A DNA stretch of 64,000 bases, taken from Helicobacter rodentium ATCC 700285. Lineage in GTDB: Bacteria; Campylobacterota; Campylobacteria; Campylobacterales; Helicobacteraceae. The notes beneath the pieces were generated by a model. The model made no database searches and had not been told where the DNA came from. It saw nothing but the letters and a program-made list of their open reading frames with translations. The translations under genes and the position numbers were made by a program. Positions 45,571-56,725 of this stretch are shown here, piece by piece. How positions within the stretch are numbered: position 1 is the stretch's first letter; each line of letters opens with the position of its first letter. The stretch spans positions 124,001 through 188,000 of the forward strand of contig NZ_JHWC01000001.1 of the NCBI RefSeq assembly GCF_000687535.1, written 5' to 3'.

Positions 45571-46584
45571 CTAGCGATAATTATGGATAAACTCCACAAG
45601 CTTGATTGCATTCTCGCGTGGCAAATCCGGAAGCATTCCGTGTCCTAGATTAAAAATATGTGCGGAATCTCGCATTAGCTCCAAAATCTCCCGCGTACCC
45701 TCCAACATAGAATCTGCATTATAGATTCTGCACGGCTCTAAATTGCCTTGCAAAGTATATTTATGCCCTAATTTTTCTTTTGCGATTCCAAGCGGTGTGC
45801 TCCAATCCACCCCAAAGACATCAAATGTTCCATCTATCTTATCCAAATATCCCGAGATTCCTTTGGGGAATAAAATCACGGGAATATGGGGATATTTTGC
45901 CTTAATAAATTCTGCAATCTCCTTGCAATACTTCCACCCAAACTCCAAATACGCACTCTCCTCTAACGCACTCGCCCACGAGTCAAACACCATTACTGCA
46001 TTCACTCCCGCTTGGATTTGCGATTCTAAATAATGCTTTAAATTGTGCGTAACTTTTGCAAGGATTGCGTGTAAAAACTGCGGATTGGAATACAAAATCT
46101 TTTTAGACTTCGCATAAGTTTTGCTCCCCTCCCCCTCAATCATATAAGTTGCAAGCGTCCAAGGCGCACCACAAAACCCAATCAACGCCTTATCTTTAGC
46201 CAAATTTTCACGCGTTAGAGAAATTGTATCATAGACATAATTTAATCGCGTGTGCGCCTCATCGCTTAAACTTTCCAAGTCTTTTTGCGATTCTATGGGT
46301 TTAGAAAATTTTGGTCCCTCCCCCGCATAGAATCCTAAATCCATTCCCATTTCAAGTGGAACAACTAGAATATCACTAAACAAAATTGCCGCATCAACAT
46401 TTAAAATCTCCACAGGCTGCAAGGTTACCTCACTTGCCAATTTTGGATTCTTGCAGAGGCTTAAAAAGTCTCCCGCCTCTTTGCGCACCGCCTTATATTC
46501 ACTTAAATATCTTCCCGCTTGACGCATAAACCACACCGGTGTATAAGGGGTTTTTTTCTTAAAACACGCATCAATAAAAATCAT
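45571..46584 (-). CDS. hemE: uroporphyrinogen decarboxylase
   Basis: The 337-residue enzyme has the N-terminal signature [20 protein letters not shown], the catalytic Asp region [33 protein letters not shown] and a late [16 protein letters not shown]. It decarboxylates uroporphyrinogen III to coproporphyrinogen III in heme synthesis. A probable -10 (TATAGTAT) lies between it and the divergent secA. Confidence 0.97.
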   Translation of the reverse strand: MIFIDACFKKKTPYTPVWFMRQAGRYLSEYKAVRKEAGDFLSLCKNPKLASEVTLQPVEILNVDAAILFSDILVVPLEMGMDLGFYAGEGPKFSKPIESQKDLESLSDEAHTRLNYVYDTISLTRENLAKDKALIGFCGAPWTLATYMIEGEGSKTYAKSKKILYSNPQFLHAILAKVTHNLKHYLESQIQAGVNAVMVFDSWASALEESAYLEFGWKYCKEIAEFIKAKYPHIPVILFPKGISGYLDKIDGTFDVFGVDWSTPLGIAKEKLGHKYTLQGNLEPCRIYNADSMLEGTREILELMRDSAHIFNLGHGMLPDLPRENAIKLVEFIHNYR

Positions 46585-46717
46585 TCTTTTCCTTTATACT
46601 ATAAAATATTTGTCGCATTTTATCTAAGTAATAGTGCATTTATGATAAAATCCAAGTTTTTTAAATTATTTTAAATACCTTAAGGATTAAAATTTTGATA
46701 ACCAAAAAGGCTACACA

Positions 46718-49273
46718 ATGATATTTACTCTTGCAAAAAAGATTTTTAGCAGTAAAAATGACCGACTTATTGGGCATTATCGCAAAGAAATTCGTAAAAT
46801 TAATGTTTTAGAAGAAAGTTATCAAAAACTAAGTGATGAGGAATTAAAAACAGCTTTTAATGCGTTAAAAGAAAGGGTTAAAAGTGCCAAAGACGCTAAA
46901 GAGGAGCTTAATAAAGTCTTATATGATTCCTTTGCTATTACGCGTGAAGTAAGCAAAAGAGTGCTTAATATGCGCCATTTTGATGTGCAACTCATTGGCG
47001 GAATCGTTTTGCACGAGGGCAAAATTGCCGAGATGAAAACAGGAGAGGGAAAAACACTTGTCGCTACACTTCCGGTTTGCCTTAATGCAATGGTAGGCAA
47101 AAGTGTGCATATTGTAACCGTGAATGACTATCTAGCCCAAAGAGATGCGGAGCTTATGCGTCCGCTTTATGAGTTTTTAGGCTATTCTGTTGGAATAATC
47201 CTTAGCGGAAATTACGATGAAGCAAACCGCCTAGCCCAATACTCTTGCGATATTGTCTATGGCACAAACAACGAATTTGGATTTGATTATTTGCGCGATA
47301 ATATGAAATACGACTACAACCAAAAAGTGCAAAAACACCACCATTTTGCAATCGTAGATGAAGTGGATTCCATTTTGATTGACGAGGCGCGCACCCCTTT
47401 AATCATCTCTGGTCCCGCAAATCGCACTTTGGATAATTATAAAGCCGCAAATGTGGTTGCTCTTAAGCTTAAAGAAGAAAAACATTACACTCTGGACGAA
47501 AAAACCCGCACAATTCTACTTACTGAAGAAGGCGTTAATGAGGCAGAAAAGCTCTTTGGTGTGGATAATTTATATAGTATTGAAAATGCGATTCTAGCCC
47601 ACCATTTAGACCAAGCACTCAAGGCAAATCGGCTATTCAAAAAAGACAAAGATTATGTCGTGCGGGAGGGCGAAGTTGTTATTGTAGATGAATTTACAGG
47701 ACGTTTAAGTGAGGGGAGACGCTTTAGTGAGGGGCTACACCAAGCCCTAGAGGCAAAAGAGGGAGTGCAAATCAAAGAGGAATCCCAAACCCTAGCAGAC
47801 ATTACCTATCAAAACTATTTTAGGCTTTATGAAAAGTTAGCAGGAATGACAGGAACAGCGCAAACAGAAGCAAGTGAGTTTTTGCAAATTTATAATTTAG
47901 AAGTTGTCTCAATCCCCACAAATATCCCTGTGCAACGTAAAGATTTAAACGATTTAATCTACAAGACAGAAGCGGAAAAATTCAAAGCATTGGTAACAAA
48001 AATTATAGAATTACATAAAAGGGGGCAACCGATTCTTGTAGGAACCGCCTCTATTGAAAAAAGCGAAAAAATCCACGATTTACTCCAAAAAGAGAGAATC
48101 CCGCATTCTGTGCTAAACGCTAAACAACACGCAAAAGAAGCTGAAATTATTAAAGACGCAGGGAAAAAGGGTGCAGTAACGATTGCAACTAATATGGCAG
48201 GACGCGGCGTGGATATTAAAATTGACGATGAAGTGCGCACACTTGGAGGGCTTTATATCATCGGAACAGAACGACACGAATCACGCAGGATTGATAATCA
48301 GCTAAGGGGGCGCAGTGGGCGTCAAGGCGACCCCGGAACAAGTCAATTTTATCTAAGCTTAGAGGATTCCTTATTGCGTATTTTTGGAAGCGATAAGATT
48401 AAAGGCATTATGGATAAACTCGGACTTGATGAGGGCGAACATATTGAATCTAAACTGGTTACACGCTCTGTGGAAAATGCACAAAAAAAGGTGGAATCTA
48501 TGCACTTTGAGGCAAGAAAGCATTTGCTAGAATACGATGATGTCGCTAATGAGCAAAGAAAGGCAATCTATCGTGTGCGTGATGAAATGCTAGATCCAAA
48601 CCATAATATTTCCCACAAGATTATTGAAAATCGCCAAGAAGCCATTACAATGCTTTTGCAAAAAAGTGAAGTTTTTAGCGAAGAAGACGATTTGGGGCTA
48701 CTTTGCGCACAAGCACAAGAGGATTTCAATGCACTCTTAAACCAAGAATCCTTAAGAGAATATTATAAAGAAAACAACAATTTTGAAGGATATATTGAAA
48801 CAATCTTAACCCACGATTATGAAGAGAAAATGCAAGTACTAGATGAAAAAACAAGAAGTGAAATTGAAAAACTTGTGTATTTGCAAACATTGGATAATCT
48901 ATGGCGTGAGCATTTGTATGTAATGGATAATCTAAAAACCGGAATCGGATTACGCGGATACAACCAAAAAGACCCGCTTGTGGAATACAAAAAAGAAAGT
49001 TACAATCTCTTTTTAGAACTTGCTGCACAAATCAAATACACTGCTGTCAAAATGCTACAAAAAGTGCAATTAAAACCTGCAATTAAAGAAAATGAAAAAG
49101 AAGCGGAAATAGCTCGTCAAAAATTAAACGATTCCACCAAAAGCATAATGGGAGGTAATACAAAGCCTGTGCGCAATGCGCCCTGCCCTTGTGGAAGTGG
49201 AAAAAAATACAAAGATTGTTGCGGTAAAAGCGGACCCAAAAGTGGCATACTCGCAAAACATAAGGAATCTTAA
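46718..49273 (+). CDS. secA: preprotein translocase ATPase SecA
   Basis: An 851-residue SecA. It has the Walker A region [35 protein letters not shown], the [20 protein letters not shown] segment, [11 protein letters not shown] and [15 protein letters not shown]-terminal zinc site [14 protein letters not shown] binds SecB or the ribosome in other bacteria. It drives protein export through SecYEG. A lolC-like gene begins 2 bp after its stop. Confidence 0.97.
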   Translation: MIFTLAKKIFSSKNDRLIGHYRKEIRKINVLEESYQKLSDEELKTAFNALKERVKSAKDAKEELNKVLYDSFAITREVSKRVLNMRHFDVQLIGGIVLHEGKIAEMKTGEGKTLVATLPVCLNAMVGKSVHIVTVNDYLAQRDAELMRPLYEFLGYSVGIILSGNYDEANRLAQYSCDIVYGTNNEFGFDYLRDNMKYDYNQKVQKHHHFAIVDEVDSILIDEARTPLIISGPANRTLDNYKAANVVALKLKEEKHYTLDEKTRTILLTEEGVNEAEKLFGVDNLYSIENAILAHHLDQALKANRLFKKDKDYVVREGEVVIVDEFTGRLSEGRRFSEGLHQALEAKEGVQIKEESQTLADITYQNYFRLYEKLAGMTGTAQTEASEFLQIYNLEVVSIPTNIPVQRKDLNDLIYKTEAEKFKALVTKIIELHKRGQPILVGTASIEKSEKIHDLLQKERIPHSVLNAKQHAKEAEIIKDAGKKGAVTIATNMAGRGVDIKIDDEVRTLGGLYIIGTERHESRRIDNQLRGRSGRQGDPGTSQFYLSLEDSLLRIFGSDKIKGIMDKLGLDEGEHIESKLVTRSVENAQKKVESMHFEARKHLLEYDDVANEQRKAIYRVRDEMLDPNHNISHKIIENRQEAITMLLQKSEVFSEEDDLGLLCAQAQEDFNALLNQESLREYYKENNNFEGYIETILTHDYEEKMQVLDEKTRSEIEKLVYLQTLDNLWREHLYVMDNLKTGIGLRGYNQKDPLVEYKKESYNLFLELAAQIKYTAVKMLQKVQLKPAIKENEKEAEIARQKLNDSTKSIMGGNTKPVRNAPCPCGSGKKYKDCCGKSGPKSGILAKHKES

Positions 49274-49275
49274 AT

Positions 49276-50550
49276 ATGCAGTCTGCCCATTCTTTAACTT
49301 CAGAATCCTCCAATCAAAACGCCAAGCTCATTTCCTTTTTGGTGCGCAGGTATTTGCGATTCAACAAATCACAACCCTTTATTTCTATTACGGCAATTTT
49401 GGCATTTTTAGGTGTATGTATTGGCGTAATGGTGCTAATTGTCGCAATGGCATTGATGAATGGTTTTGACAAGGAGTTTGAACGCAAATTGTTCATTATG
49501 AATTATCCTATTACCGCTATTGGTAATGGTTTTGAAGCGGTAGATTCTAACTTGCTAGAGGAAATGGAATCACACTTCAGGCATTTACAATTCAGCCCCT
49601 TTGTGCAAATGCAAGCAATCTCCAAAAGAGGACAAAAAATGGAGGGTGCGATGATATTTGGTGTAGATTTTGAACGCGAGAGTAAGCTAAACCCTATTTT
49701 TAACACCGCTTTTCAAAACACACAAAAGCACTATCAACAAAATCTTGGCTCACCCTATGAAAATAAGGCATTTGATATAATTGTAGGCAAAACCTTACAA
49801 CAACAATATGGCTTACAACTCTATTCTAAACTGCTCTTAATTTTCACCCATTTTACTCCAGCAGCAATGAGTTTGACGCCTACAATGAAACATTTTAATG
49901 TTGTAGGCGTTTTTGATTCTGGATTGATTGCTTATGACAAAGGATATATCTATACCAATTTAGAATCCCTCCAAACTATCAAACAACTGCCGAGCAATGT
50001 ATATGACGGAATCCATATTTACTCCAAAACTCCCCAAAAAGATATTGTTGCTCTAAAAGACCATTATCCACAAATGCACTTTGTTGGTTGGTGGGAGCAG
50101 AACGGAAACTTCTTTGCCGCCCTTGCACTAGAAAAACGCGCCTTATTTATCGTGCTAATGCTGATTATTCTTGTTGCATCACTTAATATCATCAGCTCCC
50201 TTTTAATGACCGTGATGAATCGGCGTAAAGAAATTGCCCTGCTTCTCACAATGGGTGCAAGCACAATGGAAATCAAAAAAACCTTTCTTTATCTAGGTAA
50301 TCTCATTGGCATTAGCGGAATCCTAGTTGGTGGGATTCTAGCAGCCATTGCCCTCTTTGTCCTTGCAAACTTCCCCATTATCTCACTTCCTGCCGATGTT
50401 TATGGAAGCAACAAACTCCCGCTAGAACTCTCTATGGTTGATTTAGCAATGATTCTCATCGGTTCATTTGTGATTGTCTTTCTCTCCTCTTACTATCCTG
50501 CCAAAAAGGCAACGCAAATTGATCCCTTGCAAGTCTTGCGCAACGAGTGA
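49276..50550 (+). CDS. LolC/LolE-family lipoprotein-release permease
   Basis: A 424-residue protein in the FtsX/LolCE class. An N-terminal helix (about 33-58) contains ISITAILAFLGVCIGVMVLI. A large periplasmic domain and three C-terminal helices follow, with RRKEIALLLTMGAS between the second and third. The final segment PAKKATQIDPLQVLRNE is typical. It should extract lipoproteins from the inner membrane together with an ATPase (LolD), which is not encoded nearby. Confidence 0.92.
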   Translation: MQSAHSLTSESSNQNAKLISFLVRRYLRFNKSQPFISITAILAFLGVCIGVMVLIVAMALMNGFDKEFERKLFIMNYPITAIGNGFEAVDSNLLEEMESHFRHLQFSPFVQMQAISKRGQKMEGAMIFGVDFERESKLNPIFNTAFQNTQKHYQQNLGSPYENKAFDIIVGKTLQQQYGLQLYSKLLLIFTHFTPAAMSLTPTMKHFNVVGVFDSGLIAYDKGYIYTNLESLQTIKQLPSNVYDGIHIYSKTPQKDIVALKDHYPQMHFVGWWEQNGNFFAALALEKRALFIVLMLIILVASLNIISSLLMTVMNRRKEIALLLTMGASTMEIKKTFLYLGNLIGISGILVGGILAAIALFVLANFPIISLPADVYGSNKLPLELSMVDLAMILIGSFVIVFLSSYYPAKKATQIDPLQVLRNE

Positions 50551-51416
50551 GATTCCGCCACTCTATGCGCTTTGAAAAAGTTTTCATAGAAATTACGAAT
50601 TTCTGCGGGTTAAACTGCACTTTTTGCACCCCAACAAAAGATTCTAAAGAAATTATGCCCTTAAGCCTTTTTGGCAAAATTACTAAAGAGATTCAACCTT
50701 ATACCAAACTCTGCGCCTTGCATATTTTAGGCGACCCCTTAACACTCCACAACCTTAAGGATTATTTGGATTTAACACAAAATTTAAGGATTGAAATCAC
50801 AACAAGCGGATTTCACTTAACCCCCCAAAATACCGCCCTACTACTTAATCACCCTAATATCCACCAAATCAACTTCTCCCTAACAAGCGCACTTTACCAA
50901 AAAAACAAAGTGAATTTGGATTCCTATCTCACGCCCATTTTGGACTTTTGCGCAATGCACCAACGCATTCAAAGCGAGAAATTCATTAACCTGCGCCTTT
51001 GGAATCTCAATGCAACCTTAAGCGCACCGAGCAAAAATACAGAAATCTACCAAGCATTACAAGACTTCTTTCACCTTGATTTGATTGCCCCTATTAAAAC
51101 GCGCCTAGCCTATAAGATTCATCTTGTTGGTGCGCCCTTTTTTCAATGGGCAGACGAAAAAGCACCACAACAACACAAAGAGGGATTCTGTTATGGTGCG
51201 AGCAAGCAATTAGGAATCCTCTGCAATGGCGTTGTTGTGCCTTGTTGTTTTGACACCAAAGGCGCGATTCCTCTAGGCAATCTTAACTCCCAAAGCTTAA
51301 ACGAGATTCTGCACACGCCACGCATAAAATCCCTCATTCTTGGATTCAAAGAAGGAAAGCGCATAGAATCTTTATGCCAGAACTGCTCTTATCTGCCACA
51401 ACCCACACAGCAATAA
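50547..51416 (+). CDS. radical SAM protein with SPASM-like C-terminus
   Basis: The frame starts with GTG at 50547 (289 residues), overlapping the previous stop; the ATG at 50565 is a good alternative. The radical SAM motif is CGLNCTFC (CX3CX2C), in EITNFCGLNCTFCTPTKD. C-terminal cysteines in GILCNGVVVPCCFDTKGAI and SLCQNCSYLP look like a SPASM auxiliary cluster. I do not know its substrate. Confidence 0.85.
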   Translation: MRFRHSMRFEKVFIEITNFCGLNCTFCTPTKDSKEIMPLSLFGKITKEIQPYTKLCALHILGDPLTLHNLKDYLDLTQNLRIEITTSGFHLTPQNTALLLNHPNIHQINFSLTSALYQKNKVNLDSYLTPILDFCAMHQRIQSEKFINLRLWNLNATLSAPSKNTEIYQALQDFFHLDLIAPIKTRLAYKIHLVGAPFFQWADEKAPQQHKEGFCYGASKQLGILCNGVVVPCCFDTKGAIPLGNLNSQSLNEILHTPRIKSLILGFKEGKRIESLCQNCSYLPQPTQQ

Positions 51417-51427
51417 GCAAACCATTG

Positions 51428-51653
51428 CGTCATTACGAACAAAGCTTTAGCTTTTTGTGGCGTGTGTTGCAAAAGCAACTCACCCGCTCTAGCGCAAATC
51501 CATAATGTAGAATCTCACCAAAAAGATTCCCATTGTAAATTTACTTTTTGCAATATTATAGATTGCTTCGGGCAATGCCCTCGCAATGACTGCGATGGAT
51601 TCGTCATTGCGAGAAACACGCAGTGTTTCGTGGCAATCTATAATACAGAATCT
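51428..51653. repeat. cluster of palindromic repeat units
   Basis: A degenerate unit (51428-51463 plus 51493-51516) is separated from an inverted unit (51555-51590) by the conserved linker with CCATTGTAAATTTAC. A third, very regular unit is 51602-51653: CGTCATTGCGAG, an AAACAC/GTGTTT palindrome, then GGCAATCTATAATACAGAAT. These fill most of the gap between the radical SAM gene and eptA. Nothing else is seen in 51417-51742. Confidence 0.85.
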
Positions 51654-51742
51654 TGCTTGTAAAGATTCCATTTTTGCCCCATTAACACTCCATTAACTCT
51701 ATTCCCCTATACTTCGCAATTTAAATCACATAAAGGTATTTT

Positions 51743-53317
51743 ATGCACTCTCTTGCATTCTTGAAAATCCCTCCCCTTAAAGTCTCGTGGGCTTACTTTG
51801 TCCTAGCAGTTAGCCTCTTTGTTGTCTTGATGAATTTCAATCTTTTTTCCTATCTTTATGGCAATATAGACTTTAAGGACAATCCACTTTTGTTTCTCTC
51901 AATCCCTCTTATTTTCTTTGGGCTAGTTTTAAGCGTTTTTTCTCTTACCTTTCTACCCTATTTAAGTAAGCCTTTAAGCATTCTTATCATTCTATCCACC
52001 TGTTTAAGTGTCTTTTTTATGTCTAACTATGGCATTATCATAGATTCGGATATGATAAGAAATGTTGTAAAAACAGATGCTAAGGAGGTGGGTGATTTAT
52101 TCAATGCAAAACTTCTTTTATTTGTTGTTTTTCTTGGAATCCTCCCCACTCTTCTGATTCTTAGTTGCAAGATTGAATACTTTGGAATCAAAGCACACTT
52201 CAAGCACAAGCTCCTTTTGCTTTTCCTAGGATTAGCCCTAGCCTTTGGATTCTTTTTAATCCAAACTAAAACCTTGATTCCTTATTTTAGGAACAATGCA
52301 CAAGCAAGGGTTTATAATGCCCCCTTCTATCAATTCTACTCTGCTTTTAAGTATTTCAAACAAGATTTTTCCAAACAACCAACCTTTTTAACCTTATCCG
52401 AGAATACAAAACTTAAAAATCCTCAAGAAAAAAAATTGCTGATTTTGGTTGTAGGAGAAACTGCTAGGGCGGCAAATTATTCGCTTGGCTCTTATACACG
52501 CAATTCTGTGAATGAATATATGGAACACGAGGATATTACCTATTTTAATAATTTCTCCTCTTGTGGCACTTCTACTGCAATTAGTGTGCCTTGTATGTTT
52601 AGCTTTAATCCACGCAAAGACTTTAAAACCTCTGAATTTCAAGAAAATGTTTTAGATGTTTTGCAAAATATTGGTGTCAATGTTGTTTGGTTGGACAATA
52701 ATTATGGCTCTTGTCAAGGGGTTTGTAAGCGATTAAACAAAGTCAAACAATTTGATGGTGGCTATGATGTTGTGTTGTTTGAGGAATTTATCAAAGACTT
52801 GCCAACCCTAGAGGGAAATAATCTTTATGTCCTGCATTTGCAAGGCTCACACGGACCTGCATATTACAAAAGATACCCGGATAATTTTCGCCGCTTCACG
52901 CCCACTTGCGATACAAACGAGCTAAGCAAATGCACACAGGAGGAGATTCTTAACACTTATGATAATACATTGTATTACACCGATTGGATTGTAGAGGAAC
53001 TTGTTGATATTGCTGCGGAAGTGAATGACTATACAACTGCGGTGCTCTATCTATCCGACCACGGAGAGAGTTTAGGCGAAAATGGAATCTATTTGCACGG
53101 AATGCCCTATGCCCTAGCCCCACAGGAGCAAATCCACATTCCAAGTATTGCTTACCATAACAACGCAACCATTAACGCACGCCTCAAGCAATACGGCAAC
53201 TTTAAGCTCTCCCACGATAACCTTGCACACTCAATGCTAGGATTTTTTGAAACAGAAAGCCCTCTTTATAAGGAATCTTATGATATTTTTAGCGATTCTT
53301 TAAAGGAGAATCCATAA
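51743..53317 (+). CDS. eptA: phosphoethanolamine transferase, EptA type
   Basis: The 524-residue protein has five N-terminal membrane helices (within 1-180) and a periplasmic sulfatase-like domain. The metal and nucleophile sites are VVGETARAANYS (Glu239), SCGTSTAISVPCMFS (Thr276) and LSDHGESLGENGIYLHG. It moves phosphoethanolamine from phosphatidylethanolamine to lipid A, which gives polymyxin resistance in Helicobacter. The next gene, dgkA, overlaps by one base and can recycle the diacylglycerol by-product. Confidence 0.92.
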   Translation: MHSLAFLKIPPLKVSWAYFVLAVSLFVVLMNFNLFSYLYGNIDFKDNPLLFLSIPLIFFGLVLSVFSLTFLPYLSKPLSILIILSTCLSVFFMSNYGIIIDSDMIRNVVKTDAKEVGDLFNAKLLLFVVFLGILPTLLILSCKIEYFGIKAHFKHKLLLLFLGLALAFGFFLIQTKTLIPYFRNNAQARVYNAPFYQFYSAFKYFKQDFSKQPTFLTLSENTKLKNPQEKKLLILVVGETARAANYSLGSYTRNSVNEYMEHEDITYFNNFSSCGTSTAISVPCMFSFNPRKDFKTSEFQENVLDVLQNIGVNVVWLDNNYGSCQGVCKRLNKVKQFDGGYDVVLFEEFIKDLPTLEGNNLYVLHLQGSHGPAYYKRYPDNFRRFTPTCDTNELSKCTQEEILNTYDNTLYYTDWIVEELVDIAAEVNDYTTAVLYLSDHGESLGENGIYLHGMPYALAPQEQIHIPSIAYHNNATINARLKQYGNFKLSHDNLAHSMLGFFETESPLYKESYDIFSDSLKENP

Positions 53318-53679
53318 TGAAACCCGACTATTCCTTTTTTGCAAACACAAAATTCGCACTTCAAGGGGTTTGCGCCCTCTTTAAAAATGAAAAAAGCTTC
53401 CGCATAGAACTTTGCATCATCGTTCCCGCATTGATTTTGGATTGTTTTTTGCCACTTTCTATCTTGGAACATTTATTCCTAGCCTTTGTTTTGTTTGTAA
53501 TTTTAATTGCAGAGGCGATTAATACCGCCATTGAAGCCAATGTGGATCTGGTTACAGAATCCTATGACCCAAAAGCAAAAATTGCAAAAGATTGCGCCTC
53601 TGCGGCGGTATTTTTTAGTGTAACTTTTGCGCTTCTTAGCTGGGGAATTTTCTTAGGAAAACTATGGATAGAGGGATAA
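53317..53679 (+). CDS. dgkA: diacylglycerol kinase DgkA
   Basis: A 120-residue integral membrane kinase with three helices and the signature EAINTAIEANVDLVT followed by AKIAKDCASAAVF. It phosphorylates diacylglycerol to phosphatidic acid. Coupling to eptA (ATG in the eptA stop region) makes functional sense, because EptA leaves diacylglycerol when it consumes phosphatidylethanolamine. Confidence 0.95.
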   Translation: MKPDYSFFANTKFALQGVCALFKNEKSFRIELCIIVPALILDCFLPLSILEHLFLAFVLFVILIAEAINTAIEANVDLVTESYDPKAKIAKDCASAAVFFSVTFALLSWGIFLGKLWIEG

Positions 53680-53833
53680 AATTTACTTTAGAAAAGAATC
53701 CTCAAAAATAAGAGTGGGTAAATTTTAAACATTTTAAACAATTCATCATTAAAAAATATAAAATATAGAAAATTATCCAACCATTACACAATAAAAAATG
53801 TAAAATATTTATCATCAAACCAATGAGGACAGA

Positions 53834-56695
53834 ATGCAAATCAATAGAGATTATCAAGGTTTTACTAGGGAATGCAAAGAATTCTTGTTTGATACAAAAG
53901 ACAATGTTAAGCATTACAGAGTCTTTGAGGATTATTTAGAAAGATTCGCCTATGGCATAGATGCTTCGTGCTACCGCTATATTCCAAAACTTATACTAAA
54001 GCCCATTAATGAAACAGAGGTTCAAAAAATCATTACCTTAAGCCAACAATACGATATTCCGCTCACCTTTAGAGGTTCAGGTACAAGTTTAAGCGGACAG
54101 GCTTGTAGTGATAGTGTATTGGTGGTTTGTATTCACAAATGGCAAACCATTCATCTAACACAAGATTCTATATGGTGCGATTGCGGAGTAATTGGTTCAG
54201 AAGCAAATCTCGCATTAAAACCATTAGGCAAAAAGATAGGACCAGACCCAGCAACGATTAACAATGCAAGTATTGGTGGAATCTTTTCTAACAACTCTAG
54301 CGGAATGTGTTGCGGTGTCAAACAAAATAGTTACCATACAATCAAATCCATTCGTGTAATCTTAAACGATGGCTACATCTTGGATACTTCAGATGAAAAA
54401 AATATGCAGGATTTCTTGCAAACCCATAAAGCATTAGCAGAAAATCTCCTTGCTTTGCGAAAAGAAATGCTAGAAGATACTGCTTTGTGTCAAGAGATTG
54501 TGCGCAAATTCAAGATAAAAAATACCACAGGTTATAGTCTAAATGCGCTCATTGATTTTGAGGAAATGAAAGATATTCTAAATCACATCTTTATTGGAGC
54601 AGAAGGCACACTAGGCTTTGTTTCTCGTGTGGAGTATTTTACCCAAGAGGATTTTAAATACAAAGCGTGTGCTTTAATCTTTTATGAATCCCTAGCACAA
54701 GCCGCAAAGGCGATTCAAGTCCTAGCTGCTAATGATACTATTGTGAGCGCAGCAGAGATTATGGATTATGCTTGTTTGGAGGCGGTGCGTCATATAGAGG
54801 GTATGCCGCAAGATTTACAAAAAGTCCAAGAGGGAAACTGCGCACTTTTGATTCAGCTAGAATCCAATACATTCTCCCTATTAGAAAAAAATATTCAAAC
54901 AATAAAAGAACATTTAGATTCCATTCCTACGCTTTTTGGCTTACATTTTAGTCTTGAAGCTAAAGAACAAGAACAATGGTGGAAAGTCCGCAAAGGTTTG
55001 CTGCCCATTTCTGCTGCAACCAAACGAAGCGGAAGCACGGTAATCACAGAGGATATTTGCTTTGAGATTCCTCATTTCGCACAAGGCATTGAAAATATCA
55101 CCAAACTTTTTAAGCAATATAGCTTTGATGGAATTATTTTCGGACACGCTTTAAGTGGCAATGTGCATTTTATCATCACACCCATCTTAAGCGATGAAAA
55201 AGAATGTGCGAATTTTGCAAGTTTTATGGACGCATTGGCGCAAATGGTTGTAAGCCTTAAGGGTAGCACCAAAGCAGAACACGGCACAGGAAGAATGATG
55301 GCACCCTTTGTAGAGCTAGAATGGGGAGAGAAAGCTTATGCTATCAATCAAAGAATCAAAAAAATTTTTGATGAAAAAAATCTCTTTAACCCTGATGTTA
55401 TCATCTGTGAGAATCCTAACATACACATTCAAAATCTAAAACCAGCCAATGCCATAGAGGATTATCTCAATGCTTGTATGGAATGTGGATTCTGCGAAAA
55501 AGTCTGCCCAAGCAAAAACTTAACCCTAACACCTAGACAGAGAATTGCAGTTGTTAGAGAAATTGCGCGTTTAAAACAGCTAGAGCATAAAAGCCAACAA
55601 GAAAAAGACGAGCTACTAGCCCTTGAAGAGAAGTTTAAATATAGCGTTATTGAAACTTGTGCAACTTGTTCTATGTGCGCCACAATGTGTCCTCTTAGTA
55701 TCAATACAGCAAACATTGCCACAACTTACAAAAACAATCACTCTGGCGCGTTGGGTAATTTTATAGCTAACCAAGCTTCTAAACACATAGATATTGCAGT
55801 AAAACTTGCCCAAACTGCGGTTGATTTTGCACAATTTGGAGCAAAGATTCTAGGGAGAGAAAATTTAAAAAATCTTACCCTTCAATGGAATCAGAAGCTA
55901 AAAACACCCTATATCCCAAAGTATATGCCAACCGCTCATTCTTTTGCTTTGCCTGATAAAAATATGAAATCCACACATAAAGTCTTATACTTTAGTTCTT
56001 GTTTGAATCGGATTTTTGCCCCCTCACACCTAGCAAAAGACTGGCGACCAATACAAGAAGTTTTTACTAGCCTTTGCAACAAAGCAAAATATGAAATTAT
56101 TTACCCTAAAAATCTTTCTAAAATGTGCTGCGGAAAAGCTTTCAAGGACTACACACAAAAAAATCCCAAGATGAATCCCATTAAAGAAGTCCTGCAAGAT
56201 TTATTAAAAGAATCACAAAACGGAGAGATTCCTATTGTATGCGACCATAGTGCTTGTAGTAGAGAAATTTTTGAACAATTAGAAAAACATAAGGAATATA
56301 AAAACCTAAAAATTTTTGACATAAGTGTTTTTATATGCGATTTTTTACTCCCACATTTAAAGATTATTCCGCTCAATGAACCTGTGGGAATCTATGCAGT
56401 ATGCGCTTGTAAAAGGGGAGGCTATGCGGAGTCTATAAAGAAAATTGCAAAATCCTGCACAAATGCTGAAGTCTATGAGCATACACAAACCTATTGTTGT
56501 GGCTTTGCAGGGAATAAAGGCTTCAGCAATCCAACATTCAACCAAAATGCTTTGGAAGATTTAGGGCAATACTTTGCTGATAAAAATATCAAACGCTTTT
56601 TCGCTACTTCTAGCACTTGTGAGATAGGTTTGAGCGAAAAAACCAACACGGCTTGGCAACACATTGCCTACTTGCTTGATGAAGTAAGTCAGTAA
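53834..56695 (+). CDS. dld: FAD/iron-sulfur D-lactate dehydrogenase (Dld type)
   Basis: A 953-residue fusion. The N-terminal FAD_binding_4 domain has PLTFRGSGTSLSGQACSD and GGIFSNNSSGMCCG; FAD-oxidase C-terminal motifs include FGHALSGNVHFIITP and KAEHGTGRMMAPFVE. The C-terminal half has two ferredoxin-type sites (CMECGFCEKVCPS and CATCSMCATMCPL) and CCG-type cysteines (SKMCCGKAF, TYCCGFAGNKGFS). The H. pylori HP1222 and C. jejuni Cj1585 D-lactate dehydrogenases share this architecture. It should oxidise D-lactate at the membrane face. A GAGGA ribosome site precedes the ATG. Confidence 0.9.
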   Translation: MQINRDYQGFTRECKEFLFDTKDNVKHYRVFEDYLERFAYGIDASCYRYIPKLILKPINETEVQKIITLSQQYDIPLTFRGSGTSLSGQACSDSVLVVCIHKWQTIHLTQDSIWCDCGVIGSEANLALKPLGKKIGPDPATINNASIGGIFSNNSSGMCCGVKQNSYHTIKSIRVILNDGYILDTSDEKNMQDFLQTHKALAENLLALRKEMLEDTALCQEIVRKFKIKNTTGYSLNALIDFEEMKDILNHIFIGAEGTLGFVSRVEYFTQEDFKYKACALIFYESLAQAAKAIQVLAANDTIVSAAEIMDYACLEAVRHIEGMPQDLQKVQEGNCALLIQLESNTFSLLEKNIQTIKEHLDSIPTLFGLHFSLEAKEQEQWWKVRKGLLPISAATKRSGSTVITEDICFEIPHFAQGIENITKLFKQYSFDGIIFGHALSGNVHFIITPILSDEKECANFASFMDALAQMVVSLKGSTKAEHGTGRMMAPFVELEWGEKAYAINQRIKKIFDEKNLFNPDVIICENPNIHIQNLKPANAIEDYLNACMECGFCEKVCPSKNLTLTPRQRIAVVREIARLKQLEHKSQQEKDELLALEEKFKYSVIETCATCSMCATMCPLSINTANIATTYKNNHSGALGNFIANQASKHIDIAVKLAQTAVDFAQFGAKILGRENLKNLTLQWNQKLKTPYIPKYMPTAHSFALPDKNMKSTHKVLYFSSCLNRIFAPSHLAKDWRPIQEVFTSLCNKAKYEIIYPKNLSKMCCGKAFKDYTQKNPKMNPIKEVLQDLLKESQNGEIPIVCDHSACSREIFEQLEKHKEYKNLKIFDISVFICDFLLPHLKIIPLNEPVGIYAVCACKRGGYAESIKKIAKSCTNAEVYEHTQTYCCGFAGNKGFSNPTFNQNALEDLGQYFADKNIKRFFATSSTCEIGLSEKTNTAWQHIAYLLDEVSQ

Positions 56696-56725
56696 AACAA
56701 TTTTAATTTAATAAAGGATTACCAA

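Noticed and set aside
51462-51671. Short frames on both strands between the radical SAM gene and eptA
   Set aside because: They are translations of repeat units with no independent support.
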